From an uncultured Veillonella sp. (lineage in GTDB: Bacteria; Bacillota; Negativicutes; Veillonellales; Veillonellaceae), in contig CAJZEE010000002.1 of NCBI GenBank assembly GCA_915066865.1, forward strand, positions 1-61,260: DNA of 61,260 nt, read 5' to 3'. The translations under genes and the position numbers were made by a program. Within the stretch, counting starts at the first letter, position 1, and each line of letters begins with the position of its first letter. Positions 52,184-60,935 of the stretch are shown one piece after another. Below the pieces are notes generated by a model. It worked only from the letters and a program-made list of their open reading frames with translations. It was not told where the DNA came from and did no database searches.

Positions 52184-53763
52184 TTCCGTTCACTTCCCTT
52201 CGGCACTATATGAATACCCTTTCCTGATACATGTACAGTTGCAAGGCTAGTTTTCTGCTTTGTTCCTCTCCTTGCATTTACATCATACCCAATATGAGGG
52301 GATATATCAACTATTATTTTATGATTCCAATCACCTTTTCGAGTAAACCTAATGCCACTGTAGACGCCTTCCTGTATGGCCTTTATAACATCAGCATGAG
52401 GGATTTCATGGTTATAATAGCTTTTATTTTGTGTTTTATCGTAAAGCTTACCACCTTTTATATGCATGCTTTGCCGCATCACATAACTGCTATTAAAGTA
52501 TGGCGAGTTAATATAATCAATAACACGATGTCTAACATCATCTATTGTTTCAAACGCCCTACGCTTTGAAAGATCCTCAATATTAATTTTTCCATTCTTA
52601 ATATAATCTTTCAACGACTCAATAACAGGCAGTCTGCTTTTGAATACGGCACCATCCCAGCCCCTAGCTTTCTCAGTCCATGATGCGTGCCCATTCATTA
52701 CTAAATTGCGACCATTTACGCCTAAAATGCGCTCTTGTTCCCGCTTTGGTAACGACTTCAGGTACGCTAATCCTCCAGCTTCTATATTCGGCTTGGCTGA
52801 TACAGTATTAATCATACCTTCTATAATTGGCTTAATACGGCATATACAATGCGGATGTGCTGGTAAATGAGGAAATTTATCTTTAGGATAAATACCTCTC
52901 CCAAGTCCATATAAATCAGCATTTGCATATACATCACATATATCAACCACAGGATGTCGTGTGCTCAATTTCCATTGAAATGCAACTACATCAGGATCAT
53001 CCATATGCCTTGCAATTTCACCCTCTGCATACGCACGAGCCCTTTCAGTTCTAGCAATACGTTCAGCATGATAACGAGACTTTTCCTGAGTCGCAACATA
53101 TATGGCATGATTTAAAGCGGCTGTATTGCTCTTTTCAACAGCATCAATCAACTCACTATATGCGGCTCTAAGGCCCGGAGTAGTTTCTTGCTCAACTAAT
53201 CGGCGAACTTTTCGAAGCTGATATTTAAGTATATCTTTCCCAGCTTCATCATTAGGCAGTGGAATAGACAACTTGCGAAGCCTCTCCAAAAAGTCAGGTA
53301 ATTCAGCTTTTGAAATGACAGAATTGCCACCATAGCCATCAAATATGGCCTTTGCTGTAGCTAATGTATCTTGTCCTTTCTTCATCGAATCGTATATCGC
53401 TGCTGCAACATCGTTTTTGATACGACTAGACGCATTATGTAGCCGTTCAGATAAGTTTAAGCCATCAGGTGCCCACGCCTCTTGCATGGCCTTAGAAATC
53501 GTTTTTAGATCATATGGCATCCCCTTTATAATCGCACTTTTAATTGCATTACCGGTTACACCAATATCAACCCCATATCCTTTGACACATTCACGAATTA
53601 ATTCAGATATTAAAATACCCCGCATGGCATCCATAACGGGGTATTTATTATACGCTTTTCGTACTGCAGTTTGTGGGGCATAACCAGCTTCTAATAGTCG
53701 TCGAATTTCATTTTCGAACTTATCTATAGTATCCTGAATAGTTTGTTCTGTAGTCTTATTCAT
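52180..53763 (-). CDS. SPP1 gp7-like minor head protein with toxin-50-like C-terminus
   Basis: 527 residues. The N-terminal ~320 follow the phage head morphogenesis (Mu F / SPP1 gp7) pattern, with ARTERARAYAEGEIAR and HCICRI near the end. The C-terminal ~110 have RQSMHIKGGKLY, FTRKGDWN and ATVHVSGKGIHIVPKG, resembling the polymorphic toxin type 50 (Ntox50) domain found on some phage head proteins. It may be ejected with DNA. It overlaps both the portal gene (8 bases) and the next gene (4 bases). Confidence 0.82.
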   Translation of the reverse strand: MNKTTEQTIQDTIDKFENEIRRLLEAGYAPQTAVRKAYNKYPVMDAMRGILISELIRECVKGYGVDIGVTGNAIKSAIIKGMPYDLKTISKAMQEAWAPDGLNLSERLHNASSRIKNDVAAAIYDSMKKGQDTLATAKAIFDGYGGNSVISKAELPDFLERLRKLSIPLPNDEAGKDILKYQLRKVRRLVEQETTPGLRAAYSELIDAVEKSNTAALNHAIYVATQEKSRYHAERIARTERARAYAEGEIARHMDDPDVVAFQWKLSTRHPVVDICDVYANADLYGLGRGIYPKDKFPHLPAHPHCICRIKPIIEGMINTVSAKPNIEAGGLAYLKSLPKREQERILGVNGRNLVMNGHASWTEKARGWDGAVFKSRLPVIESLKDYIKNGKINIEDLSKRRAFETIDDVRHRVIDYINSPYFNSSYVMRQSMHIKGGKLYDKTQNKSYYNHEIPHADVIKAIQEGVYSGIRFTRKGDWNHKIIVDISPHIGYDVNARRGTKQKTSLATVHVSGKGIHIVPKGSERK

Positions 53764-55114
53764 CTACATCATCGTCCTCACTACCATTTGAATATGTGAC
53801 ATCAAGGACATCTTGTTGTGTTGAATCCTCAATTTCTTTAATGATATCATCATAAACCTTGTCATCGATGTTCGGCATATATCCATCGAGAACTCTTTTA
53901 ACAATTTCCGTGTAATAGGTTTTAGATTTAAAGCCAAGATCTAATGCTTGTTGCCCCTGCGATAATACATCAGCTACATCATTAATATCAAAGTCTCTTG
54001 GATATTCGCATTTATATGACAAATTCTCATTTGTCCACAATTCATATAGTTCAATAATTGCTTTTTCCGCATTCTCGCATTGTACTGCAAAATTCGCCAG
54101 CCGTTGGTTGGTTCGTTTAAACGCCCATTGCTTTGCGACACCGGATTTTTCTTGCTGCACCCCTACCACAGAATCAACCCCACCAATACGGTACATTTCT
54201 TTAATTTCGGAGTCTTTTTCTTTCATGATAATTTCAGCTGGTCCCTTATCCGGAGCAATATATGCTGGCGGATGACTAGACTCAGATGGATACAATAATA
54301 CATTATTGACGCCAAGGGTTAGATCCTCAACACTTTCATCTGATGGCATTGTTAAAGTAGAGAATGTTTGAGAATTAAGGATTTGTGTTAATAAGCTATC
54401 CAAATGATATAGACGATAGTTCTTTTGAGCGAGTGAGTAAAACTCTGGATGAGGTAATACTGTAGTTTTTTTAGTACTACGACCAAACCATTGGACTACA
54501 GGCACACGGCCGAGGTTATGTTGCCCCTCTGCAATAACGCCTTTCCCTTTGTCTCGAATTTTCCAGTCGGTATCAGTCCACTCGTGATAAATAATCTTTG
54601 TGCCACCATTATCATCAATGATTGACTCTTTATATTCAAAACGAATGATGCGCCCCTCATTATCTAATTTCCAACCAGTTACATCAGCAGGTTCAACAGA
54701 TAGCAAATAAGGAAGTCGTCTATCCTTCACATTGTCGGCAACGCTTGCACCAAATTCAGCCACATTGTTGACAATAACATAAACCACGCCATATAGCTTT
54801 GCAATTAAAGCCTGCTGTTGGATATATTCTTGTAATGATGTTCCTAATCTATCAGCATTCTTTAAAAATACATCAAATTTTGCTGTAGAATTGTACTCAC
54901 GCCTAATCTCATCATTAAAAATTGGGTCAACATTAGCATTAATAATAGGGGCAATATGGTTGGAATAGCTAGACAATGCCTTCCGAAAATTATAGTTATC
55001 TAGGTTCTCTCTTGGGTGTTGTTTTAATCCTCGCCCTAACGAGAATAGCCCGGAACCATAATATGCATCATGTAAAAGCTTGTATGCATATTTCTGTTCG
55101 CTACTAATATACAT
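53756..55114 (-). CDS. Portal protein
   Basis: 452 residues with the long helical middle and the late segment KEMYRIGGVDSVVGVQ..SGVAKQWAFKRTN that typify portal proteins of the DUF4055-like kind; the acidic tail (SEDDDVDE) is common. It forms the dodecameric DNA gate of the head, directly after the terminase. AGGAGG precedes the start. Confidence 0.88.
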   Translation of the reverse strand: MYISSEQKYAYKLLHDAYYGSGLFSLGRGLKQHPRENLDNYNFRKALSSYSNHIAPIINANVDPIFNDEIRREYNSTAKFDVFLKNADRLGTSLQEYIQQQALIAKLYGVVYVIVNNVAEFGASVADNVKDRRLPYLLSVEPADVTGWKLDNEGRIIRFEYKESIIDDNGGTKIIYHEWTDTDWKIRDKGKGVIAEGQHNLGRVPVVQWFGRSTKKTTVLPHPEFYSLAQKNYRLYHLDSLLTQILNSQTFSTLTMPSDESVEDLTLGVNNVLLYPSESSHPPAYIAPDKGPAEIIMKEKDSEIKEMYRIGGVDSVVGVQQEKSGVAKQWAFKRTNQRLANFAVQCENAEKAIIELYELWTNENLSYKCEYPRDFDINDVADVLSQGQQALDLGFKSKTYYTEIVKRVLDGYMPNIDDKVYDDIIKEIEDSTQQDVLDVTYSNGSEDDDVDE

Positions 55115-55129
55115 GAATAGATTAACCTC

Positions 55130-56554
55130 CTAATAAATATCGGAATTAATGGATTTAATAACCGGAGCATTTAACCGCTCAACAACACCAGTTGTTGCAT
55201 CCGGTGCATCATCATGAGCATTTTTCCCCTTACGTTGATATTTGTACATGGCCGAATAATATTCCGGCCATAGTTCTTTAAAGTTTTCCGGATATAATAC
55301 GTGATCCATAACTTGTGTAGAGTTAGATAATATTCTAGCCTCTTTATTTTTGCTTTGATGGAACGTGACAATCTTAGTACGATTGCTGGGATATTCATCT
55401 TTAAGAATTCGCTTAACGTTACGAGCAAATCCACGGCCACCGTTATTAGATTCAATATCACTAACATTCACCCCATTACGATGTAATAGTTCTGCGGTTT
55501 TTCTTTCGGTAACCTCCATGGGTGCATCAGTAAAAAGAATGTCCAATATATAAGCATTATCGTTATAAACGCCGTACACAATAGCACATAGCCAATCTTC
55601 GCCAGTATCAGCAGAATCAACATATGCCTTGACTGCAGAAAATAAAGGATATCCCTTATCATCTCTTGGGATATCCTTGTAAGTACTAAAGTATGTATAT
55701 AGACGGCCTTTAACATCAATAGGCTCTTGCTGATAGTTAGCTGATGCAATATCTTCACCCATCTCTCTGACTTTAGAAAGGTAGCTGTCTTTTGATAACA
55801 CATCATCACATAACATAGTGCCATCATCCTGCACGGCTTTCATCATGATAACTTTAGGCTTGAATTTGGGATCATCAGCAAAATGTTCAATGGCTCGACC
55901 AGCTAAATCATCACTGGCCCAACGAGTCATAATGATAATTATTTTTCCGCCTTCCTCTAAACGGGAAAGCATTGTGTTGGTGAACCAGCTCCAGTGAGCT
56001 TCTTTAACATTTTCATTATGTGCTTCCTCAGCATTTTTAATGATGTCGTCAATAATTAAAAGCGAAGCACCAAAGCCAGTAGATGAACCATCGGGCGAGG
56101 TCGCTAAATAGCTATTATAGCCATCTTTTAACGACCACATATGCGCAGCACCGTCACCCTCTTTAATTTCTACACCACAAAAAACATCTGAAAATACGGT
56201 GATATCATCATCTGCCTTGATTTCCTTAATAGAATCACGCACACCCTTTGCAAACGACTTTGACAATGTAGCATTGTATGAGCCAGTCATAATCTTTTCT
56301 TTATGATTCTTGCCAAATGCCCATTTAACCAAATTCTGAGCGGTGCGGCTTTTACCGTGACGAGGTGGAAGATTTACGATAAGCACATTATAAATGTCGC
56401 TTTCATAGAACTCTTGCAAGGCATTACATAGCTCTACTAAATATTGGCGGTCAGTCCTATAAAAATCACCTTCTAACAGATGGCAATAATAAAAGAACTC
56501 ACGTCGTGCGAGTTCTCTTTTTGCTTGAACTATGATTTTATCTTGTTTAGTCAT
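55130..56554 (-). CDS. Terminase large subunit
   Basis: 474 residues. ATPase: Walker A-like VNLPPRHGKSRTA (about 65), Walker B SLLIIDDI (about 165), coupling motif ITMTR-type in IIIIMTRWASDD. Nuclease part: AYVDSADTGEDW (Asp), later VNVSDIESNNGGRGF and HDDAPDATTG. It cuts and pumps DNA into the head. Its start overlaps the small-subunit stop by eight bases. Confidence 0.93.
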   Translation of the reverse strand: MTKQDKIIVQAKRELARREFFYYCHLLEGDFYRTDRQYLVELCNALQEFYESDIYNVLIVNLPPRHGKSRTAQNLVKWAFGKNHKEKIMTGSYNATLSKSFAKGVRDSIKEIKADDDITVFSDVFCGVEIKEGDGAAHMWSLKDGYNSYLATSPDGSSTGFGASLLIIDDIIKNAEEAHNENVKEAHWSWFTNTMLSRLEEGGKIIIIMTRWASDDLAGRAIEHFADDPKFKPKVIMMKAVQDDGTMLCDDVLSKDSYLSKVREMGEDIASANYQQEPIDVKGRLYTYFSTYKDIPRDDKGYPLFSAVKAYVDSADTGEDWLCAIVYGVYNDNAYILDILFTDAPMEVTERKTAELLHRNGVNVSDIESNNGGRGFARNVKRILKDEYPSNRTKIVTFHQSKNKEARILSNSTQVMDHVLYPENFKELWPEYYSAMYKYQRKGKNAHDDAPDATTGVVERLNAPVIKSINSDIY

Positions 56555-56918
56555 GGCCTATCAACTTCTTAATATCGTCGGTAGATACACCATCGAAAGG
56601 GTTATTGACCTGAGCTTTAAGTTCCATTTCAGTTTGGTCCTTTTGTCCCAAGAACTGCTTGCCAAGAAATATTGCCATTGCTGCAGATCTATCAGCGAGT
56701 TTCCATTGCTTACGTCGTAAACTTATCTTTCCCGCGCTTCTCTTTTCTGCAAAAATGTCGGAGAAAGTCTTTCCATATGTTCGCTTGCACCAAGCATTGA
56801 GCGTCTTATCAGAAACACCGAGCACAAGCAATATTTCGTCCTGTGTCGCCTGTATCTGACACATAGCTTCAAACTGCTCCTGCTTAATGACTTTTTTCGG
56901 TCTACCAGTTCTTGCCAT
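56547..56918 (-). CDS. Terminase small subunit
   Basis: 123 residues. A basic start (MARTGRPKKVIK) and a helix-turn-helix (QATQDEILLVLGVSDKTLNAW) that should recognise the packaging site; a helical C-terminus for oligomerisation and TerL contact. AAAGGGGGTT precedes the start. It lies immediately before TerL. Confidence 0.9.
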   Translation of the reverse strand: MARTGRPKKVIKQEQFEAMCQIQATQDEILLVLGVSDKTLNAWCKRTYGKTFSDIFAEKRSAGKISLRRKQWKLADRSAAMAIFLGKQFLGQKDQTEMELKAQVNNPFDGVSTDDIKKLIGHD

Positions 56919-56921
56919 CTC

Positions 56922-57785
56922 TTAACCCCCTTTCGATTTTTTCCACATTTGATTGAGAATTTTAGGTGTGCAACAATCCCAATTTACACGATGATGCATC
57001 CTCATATGCTTATCACCCATTGCAGCAACTTTAACGCATGAAGGCGAATACATAACAGAATAGAATGACTTAACATAAGTACCACTATCGAGGTATATTT
57101 CTGTTAAGCCTCCTTTATTCTTTTGTGTCTGGCCTTGATTTAACATAAAATCCATCGTCGTGAATATTAAATGCCCAGTTTCACCATATCGAACATACAT
57201 AGTTGTATCTTCATTAATACGACCATAAAACTTGAAAGGTGTATCAGTTCGACAGAAAAAACTATTCATGGCTTTACGTAGTAACTTCTTTTTGAAGTTC
57301 CCGTTATCTACACCTCCAATATAGTCGCCACCTTGTGCCAATGCTACTGTAATTGCACCTGTTTGATCTAAGAACTTTACCATAGCCATAAAAATGTCGT
57401 CCAGTCGTTTTGTTGTACATGACAATAGTTTTCCATTGCACTCATATCGATGAGCAAAAAGATTATAATCATCATCCAGCACTAAAAAATGGATAAGTCC
57501 CATTTTTTCGGCAATCGTATGACAATAATTTCGAGCATAGATAACCCCTTTTAATTCCGGTTCAAGATCAGCAGTGTCTACAAGTGCTGCAGCATCTTTT
57601 TTACTAAATACACGTACAATATCTTCACCATACTTATCGATGTAAGAGTTTCGCATATCATCCTCATCATCAATTATGATGTATATCTTACCTGTATACC
57701 CTTGATTGATTAAAGTTTGATATGTTTTAACATTACCAGCTCGACCATGGCTCAAAATAAATACTGCAAAATTATTGTCCATCAT
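56922..57785 (-). CDS. Glycosyltransferase-like phage protein
   Basis: 287 residues. The start FAVFILSHGRAGNVKTYQTL and the DDD cluster in FLVLDDDYNLF look like a GT-A glycosyltransferase (nucleotide-sugar site and DxD metal site). Similar short phage proteins are associated with DNA base modification (TET/JBP-associated GT, family knowledge). Start at 57785 is preferred for AGGT seven bases before; ATGs at 57782, 57791 and 57794 are also possible. It overlaps the ParB-like gene and precedes terminase. No TET or methylase lies in the window. Function inferred. Confidence 0.6.
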   Translation of the reverse strand: MMDNNFAVFILSHGRAGNVKTYQTLINQGYTGKIYIIIDDEDDMRNSYIDKYGEDIVRVFSKKDAAALVDTADLEPELKGVIYARNYCHTIAEKMGLIHFLVLDDDYNLFAHRYECNGKLLSCTTKRLDDIFMAMVKFLDQTGAITVALAQGGDYIGGVDNGNFKKKLLRKAMNSFFCRTDTPFKFYGRINEDTTMYVRYGETGHLIFTTMDFMLNQGQTQKNKGGLTEIYLDSGTYVKSFYSVMYSPSCVKVAAMGDKHMRMHHRVNWDCCTPKILNQMWKKSKGG

Positions 57786-58509
57786 TTTCATCACCTAAAA
57801 TCTCTTCAAGGCTACTAGATAACTGCACATACCCATTTTTAATAGCATCATCATAATCAATAATAACTAATGCTGACCGTTCCATAAGATCCTGCATTTC
57901 AGCACTAGCATTTGCATAATATTCAGCAATTCGCTTGTAATTAAATTGATTGTGTCGCTGAGCTGCTTTCCTGAGAAAGTCTTTTTCCGTATCACTCAGA
58001 TTGCTATCTTCAATCTCCATTAACAAAGCTTCTGTTTTTAAATCATCAATACAGCTTTCGAGCGGTACTACTTCGCCTGATGGCTCATATTGAGGAATAT
58101 TAATATCAGTAGTATAGGTATCATCAACCTCATCAAGGGCTTCTGTATCATCTAAAAACCCGAATTCCGACATATCAATTTCAAGGATTCCTTGCAACTC
58201 CTCCATCATAGCATCAGGATCCCACGTAGCGAATTCAGATACTTTATTATCGGCTAGCCTGAATGCTTTCACCTGTTGCGGAGATAAATCATCGGCCACA
58301 ATACAAGGAACTGTATCCAATCCTAATTGTTGAGCTGCTCTATATCGGGTATGACCTGCAATAATCACATTATCTGCATCAACTACGATAGGCACTTTAA
58401 AACCAAATTCTCTGATTGAATTGGCTACTGGTTGCACAGCCACATCATTATGTCTTGGATTATTGTCATACGGCTTTAATTCTGATAATTGCATTTCAAC
58501 AATATTCAT
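57772..58509 (-). CDS. ParB-like nuclease-domain protein
   Basis: 245 residues. N-terminal ParB/Srx fold: LKPYDNNPRHND, VADSIREFGFKVPIVVD-type block and VIIAGHTRYRAAQQLGLDTVPCI, LRLADNKVSEFATWD. The C-terminal half is acidic and helical with no methylase motifs, although relatives are often fused to a DNA methylase. It is placed before the glycosyltransferase-like gene and terminase, so a role in DNA modification or packaging is possible. The start at 58509 has AAGGGA upstream. Confidence 0.8.
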   Translation of the reverse strand: MNIVEMQLSELKPYDNNPRHNDVAVQPVANSIREFGFKVPIVVDADNVIIAGHTRYRAAQQLGLDTVPCIVADDLSPQQVKAFRLADNKVSEFATWDPDAMMEELQGILEIDMSEFGFLDDTEALDEVDDTYTTDINIPQYEPSGEVVPLESCIDDLKTEALLMEIEDSNLSDTEKDFLRKAAQRHNQFNYKRIAEYYANASAEMQDLMERSALVIIDYDDAIKNGYVQLSSSLEEILGDENDGQ

Positions 58510-58537
58510 GATGATTCCCTTTCTATAATTTAATATA

Positions 58538-58627
58538 TGGCGGTAGAGGTAGGATTCGAACCCACGCACGCATTACACGTCTATCTACTTTCAAGGCAGT
58601 CCCCTTTGACCTCTTGGGTACTCTACC
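58538..58627 (-). tRNA. tRNA-Ser (UGA), phage-encoded
   Basis: 90 nt including encoded CCA (58538-58540). The acceptor GGTAGAG/CTCTACC pairs perfectly; T arm GTGGG-TTCGAAT-CCTAC; D arm CCC...GGG with AAGAGGTCAAA as in serine tRNAs; long variable arm; anticodon TGA (58591-58593) in loop CTTGAAA. The top base pair of the anticodon stem is an A-A mismatch and one pair is G-U. It sits between a terminator and the ParB gene, inside the prophage. Confidence 0.8.
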
Positions 58628-58644
58628 ACGTAAATTTAGGCATG

Positions 58645-58674
58645 AAAAGAGGACACCTGATTCGGTGTCCTCTT
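58645..58674 (-). terminator. Terminator between regulator and late region
   Basis: Perfect 11-bp stem AAGAGGACACC/GGTGTCCTCTT (58647-58657 with 58664-58674) with TTTTC behind it on the minus strand. It separates the early/middle transcript, ending with the RinA-like regulator, from the tRNA and late genes. Confidence 0.85.
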
Positions 58675-58825
58675 CACAAAGCTGTATGCAAGAAGGTGTA
58701 TATAGTCGTGTCGATTTCGTCATTAGGAGCCACTTACAATTTATCGACACTATCATTATAAAACACCCATAATGACATGTAAATGACAGTTTTGTGACAA
58801 TTTGTCAAGTTTTGATTGCATGCAA

Positions 58826-59362
58826 TTAAACTGCTTGGATTCCCCATATTAATAATGCCATGTCGTTCTCCGCCTGTTCTAAATAGCGATATACTGTCCG
58901 CTTTTCAACATTCAATTTGTCAGCTACAGCATCGACATCTAGCTTATCAATGTAAAAATACACAAGCGATTTAAAGTACGGTTGATTGCGATAATTACAT
59001 TGTTTTCGATATACATCAAGCATATTATCGACATGCTCTAATATCAATTCTGTACGACGCTTGCTAGCGAGAATAGATTCAACACGCAATACTCCTCTAC
59101 GGTTAAACAACTCCGTTAAAAGTAACTGCAGATCAGTCGGAACACTGCTTTCAATGTCAGCTATGGCATTTTCACAATGCTCTTTAAGCTCATTGTACCC
59201 AGCTAATAGCTTTTTTGTATTCTTTCTTGCCTGCTCCCGCTTTTTAGCATGGTCTTTCTCGATCCTCTGCTCATAAATTTCTATAGCCGTTTCAGTAGCT
59301 AATTTGACAACCGCATCAATATCAGTTATCGCTTGCACCTGTTCCAATTCTAACACCCCCAT
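58826..59362 (-). CDS. RinA/ArpU-like late transcription regulator
   Basis: 178 residues, mainly helical, basic in the middle (KKREQARKNTKKL). The C-terminal ~45 form a sigma-region-4-like HTH: LDVDAVADKLNVEKRTVYRYLEQAE shortened here. This plan and the place right before terminase genes are typical of ArpU/RinA regulators that switch on late genes. No firm spacing or binding site can be given. Confidence 0.78.
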   Translation of the reverse strand: MGVLELEQVQAITDIDAVVKLATETAIEIYEQRIEKDHAKKREQARKNTKKLLAGYNELKEHCENAIADIESSVPTDLQLLLTELFNRRGVLRVESILASKRRTELILEHVDNMLDVYRKQCNYRNQPYFKSLVYFYIDKLDVDAVADKLNVEKRTVYRYLEQAENDMALLIWGIQAV

Positions 59363-59366
59363 AACC

Positions 59367-59654
59367 CTATAATTTGCTTTGTGTAGCTAATGAATTACGC
59401 TGCTTTTTACACCAATTAATGGATCTGTTATGAAACCCTGTTAAAAACCCTCTAATCGGAGTAAAGTCCTCTGCAGTTTCTTTTTGCAAATCATCCAAAA
59501 ACTGTAATTGTAATTTAGCTTCATATTCAAGCATATTTTGTGTTTCATCCAATACCGACACAGCACCTGCAATAATCATCTCATCAGATATGTTGTATCG
59601 GCTATCTAATAATTTTAGTAGCTTAACCAACACTATATATATTGCTCTTTTCAT
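59367..59654 (-). CDS. Small phage protein
   Basis: 95 residues with a hydrophobic N-terminal helix (AIYIVLVKLLKLL), then helical charged sequence. Function unknown. Its ATG overlaps the previous stop by four bases, so it is translationally coupled. Confidence 0.6.
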   Translation of the reverse strand: MKRAIYIVLVKLLKLLDSRYNISDEMIIAGAVSVLDETQNMLEYEAKLQLQFLDDLQKETAEDFTPIRGFLTGFHNRSINWCKKQRNSLATQSKL

Positions 59655-60079
59655 AGCCCCACCAACTCAGCATGATCCCATTCACTTACGCAATGTTTTG
59701 GGCTACTCCATGAAGTCCCACCATGAGACCACGTTAACACATACCCATTTTCATATCCTGCAAAATGTCTTTTTTCTTTTGTCGTTGATGCGTTATTCCA
59801 TACACGAACAGGTGTATCAACAGGAATGTTTGCCCAGTCTATAACCCCTAATTCTTTTGCAATACTTAAATATTGATTTAAATTTGTTTTAGGAAGTATA
59901 TCCCTAATACAAGTAACCGTTGAATATTTACCAACAAATTTTAAACTTCCAAATTCATTGAATTCTGGTTTTTCTGTAGCCAACCATACTCTACCACAAT
60001 AATCCTCAGCCAAATATCTCCAGCCATTATCATATAACTTTTGTAATAGCCAGTTCTTCCCTTGTTCATCTGTAATCAT
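59651..60079 (-). CDS. Uncharacterised phage protein
   Basis: 142 residues, soluble, Trp- and Tyr-rich (NGWRYLAEDYCGRVWLATEKP; TWSHGGTSWSSP). I do not recognise the family. AGGAGG precedes the start, and the gene overlaps both neighbours by 1-4 bases. Confidence 0.65.
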   Translation of the reverse strand: MITDEQGKNWLLQKLYDNGWRYLAEDYCGRVWLATEKPEFNEFGSLKFVGKYSTVTCIRDILPKTNLNQYLSIAKELGVIDWANIPVDTPVRVWNNASTTKEKRHFAGYENGYVLTWSHGGTSWSSPKHCVSEWDHAELVGL

Positions 60080-60498
60080 TATCTGACCTCCTGCTCCATA
60101 AGAACACCGTTAGCATCTACCTTGTATTCTTTGGTTTCAAGTACTACATAGCCAGTATTTTCATAGCCGTGTTTCTTTTCCCATTCACGAAAGATATTTG
60201 TCAATGCCTCGCTCAATTCATCAATATGTTCTTTCTTAACATCTGTCAAATAATCTTCGGACCACTCAGCAATCTCATCATCAATTTGATGATTAATTAT
60301 ATCTTCGATTACATATTCGGCATCCACCTCCGGGATACAATAATTAGGATGTCCTATTTTTACAATGGTCGCCCCTTTTCTGTCCGGCTCATCTAAAAAA
60401 TAATTATCGATTGCACCTTGTATTGTATTGCAGGGTATTCCTGCGTCACCATGAACCACATCTACCCAACACCATTTATTCTTATCTTCGACTAGCAT
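60079..60498 (-). CDS. Acidic uncharacterised phage protein
   Basis: 139 residues, acidic, soluble, alpha/beta by eye. The start at 60498 (MLVEDKN) has GGAG nine bases upstream and follows the small gene 60503-60652. Family not recognised. Confidence 0.65.
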   Translation of the reverse strand: MLVEDKNKWCWVDVVHGDAGIPCNTIQGAIDNYFLDEPDRKGATIVKIGHPNYCIPEVDAEYVIEDIINHQIDDEIAEWSEDYLTDVKKEHIDELSEALTNIFREWEKKHGYENTGYVVLETKEYKVDANGVLMEQEVR

Positions 60499-60502
60499 TT
60501 TA

Positions 60503-60652
60503 TCACTCCTCATAAGCATCTATTACATAATAATTTGCATCAGCAACGCCATAAACATCATCGATTTCGAAAAAATTGCCATTAATTCTAACATAGCACT
60601 GCTCATCAGGATCACACTCCTGTAACGCCTCTATTAGCTCTTCTACTGTCAT
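60503..60652 (-). CDS. Tiny phage protein
   Basis: 49 residues, beginning MTVEELIEALQECDPDEQC, then a strand-rich half ending YYVIDAYEE. The ATG overlaps the previous stop (ATGA), which supports translation. The LIEALQECDPDE start is common in small phage proteins. Function unknown. Confidence 0.7.
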   Translation of the reverse strand: MTVEELIEALQECDPDEQCYVRINGNFFEIDDVYGVADANYYVIDAYEE

Positions 60653-60876
60653 TTTTTACCCTCCCATGGACTACGTTTATTAAATATCGCCCATGCTTTA
60701 CAATCTTTAACTTCGACACAATAGCCATTATCGCTATGTGGTAAAATCGAAAATTCGTCTAACCTTTCACCCGAAATAGCTACCAAAGTTCCTATTACGT
60801 AATCGTATTCACTAACATGAACTATCACAACTGTATCGGGTGGCGGTAAACACTTTTTAAATTTATGCCATTTCAT
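60649..60876 (-). CDS. Small phage protein (DUF551-like)
   Basis: 75 residues, beginning MKWHKFKKCLPPPDTVVIV and ending in WAIFNKRSPWEGKK. The pattern Trp...LPP...VLV...Y resembles DUF551-type phage proteins, without proof. TTAGGAG precedes the start. Confidence 0.6.
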   Translation of the reverse strand: MKWHKFKKCLPPPDTVVIVHVSEYDYVIGTLVAISGERLDEFSILPHSDNGYCVEVKDCKAWAIFNKRSPWEGKK

Positions 60877-60935
60877 TTTTTGACTCCTAACCTAGCATTT
60901 GTCTAACAATATAAGGTGTATACCATTCGTCAGAC

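Noticed and set aside
58523..58761. Frames of 74 and 77 codons over the tRNA-Ser
   Set aside because: They run across the tRNA and a terminator, and lack ribosome binding sites.
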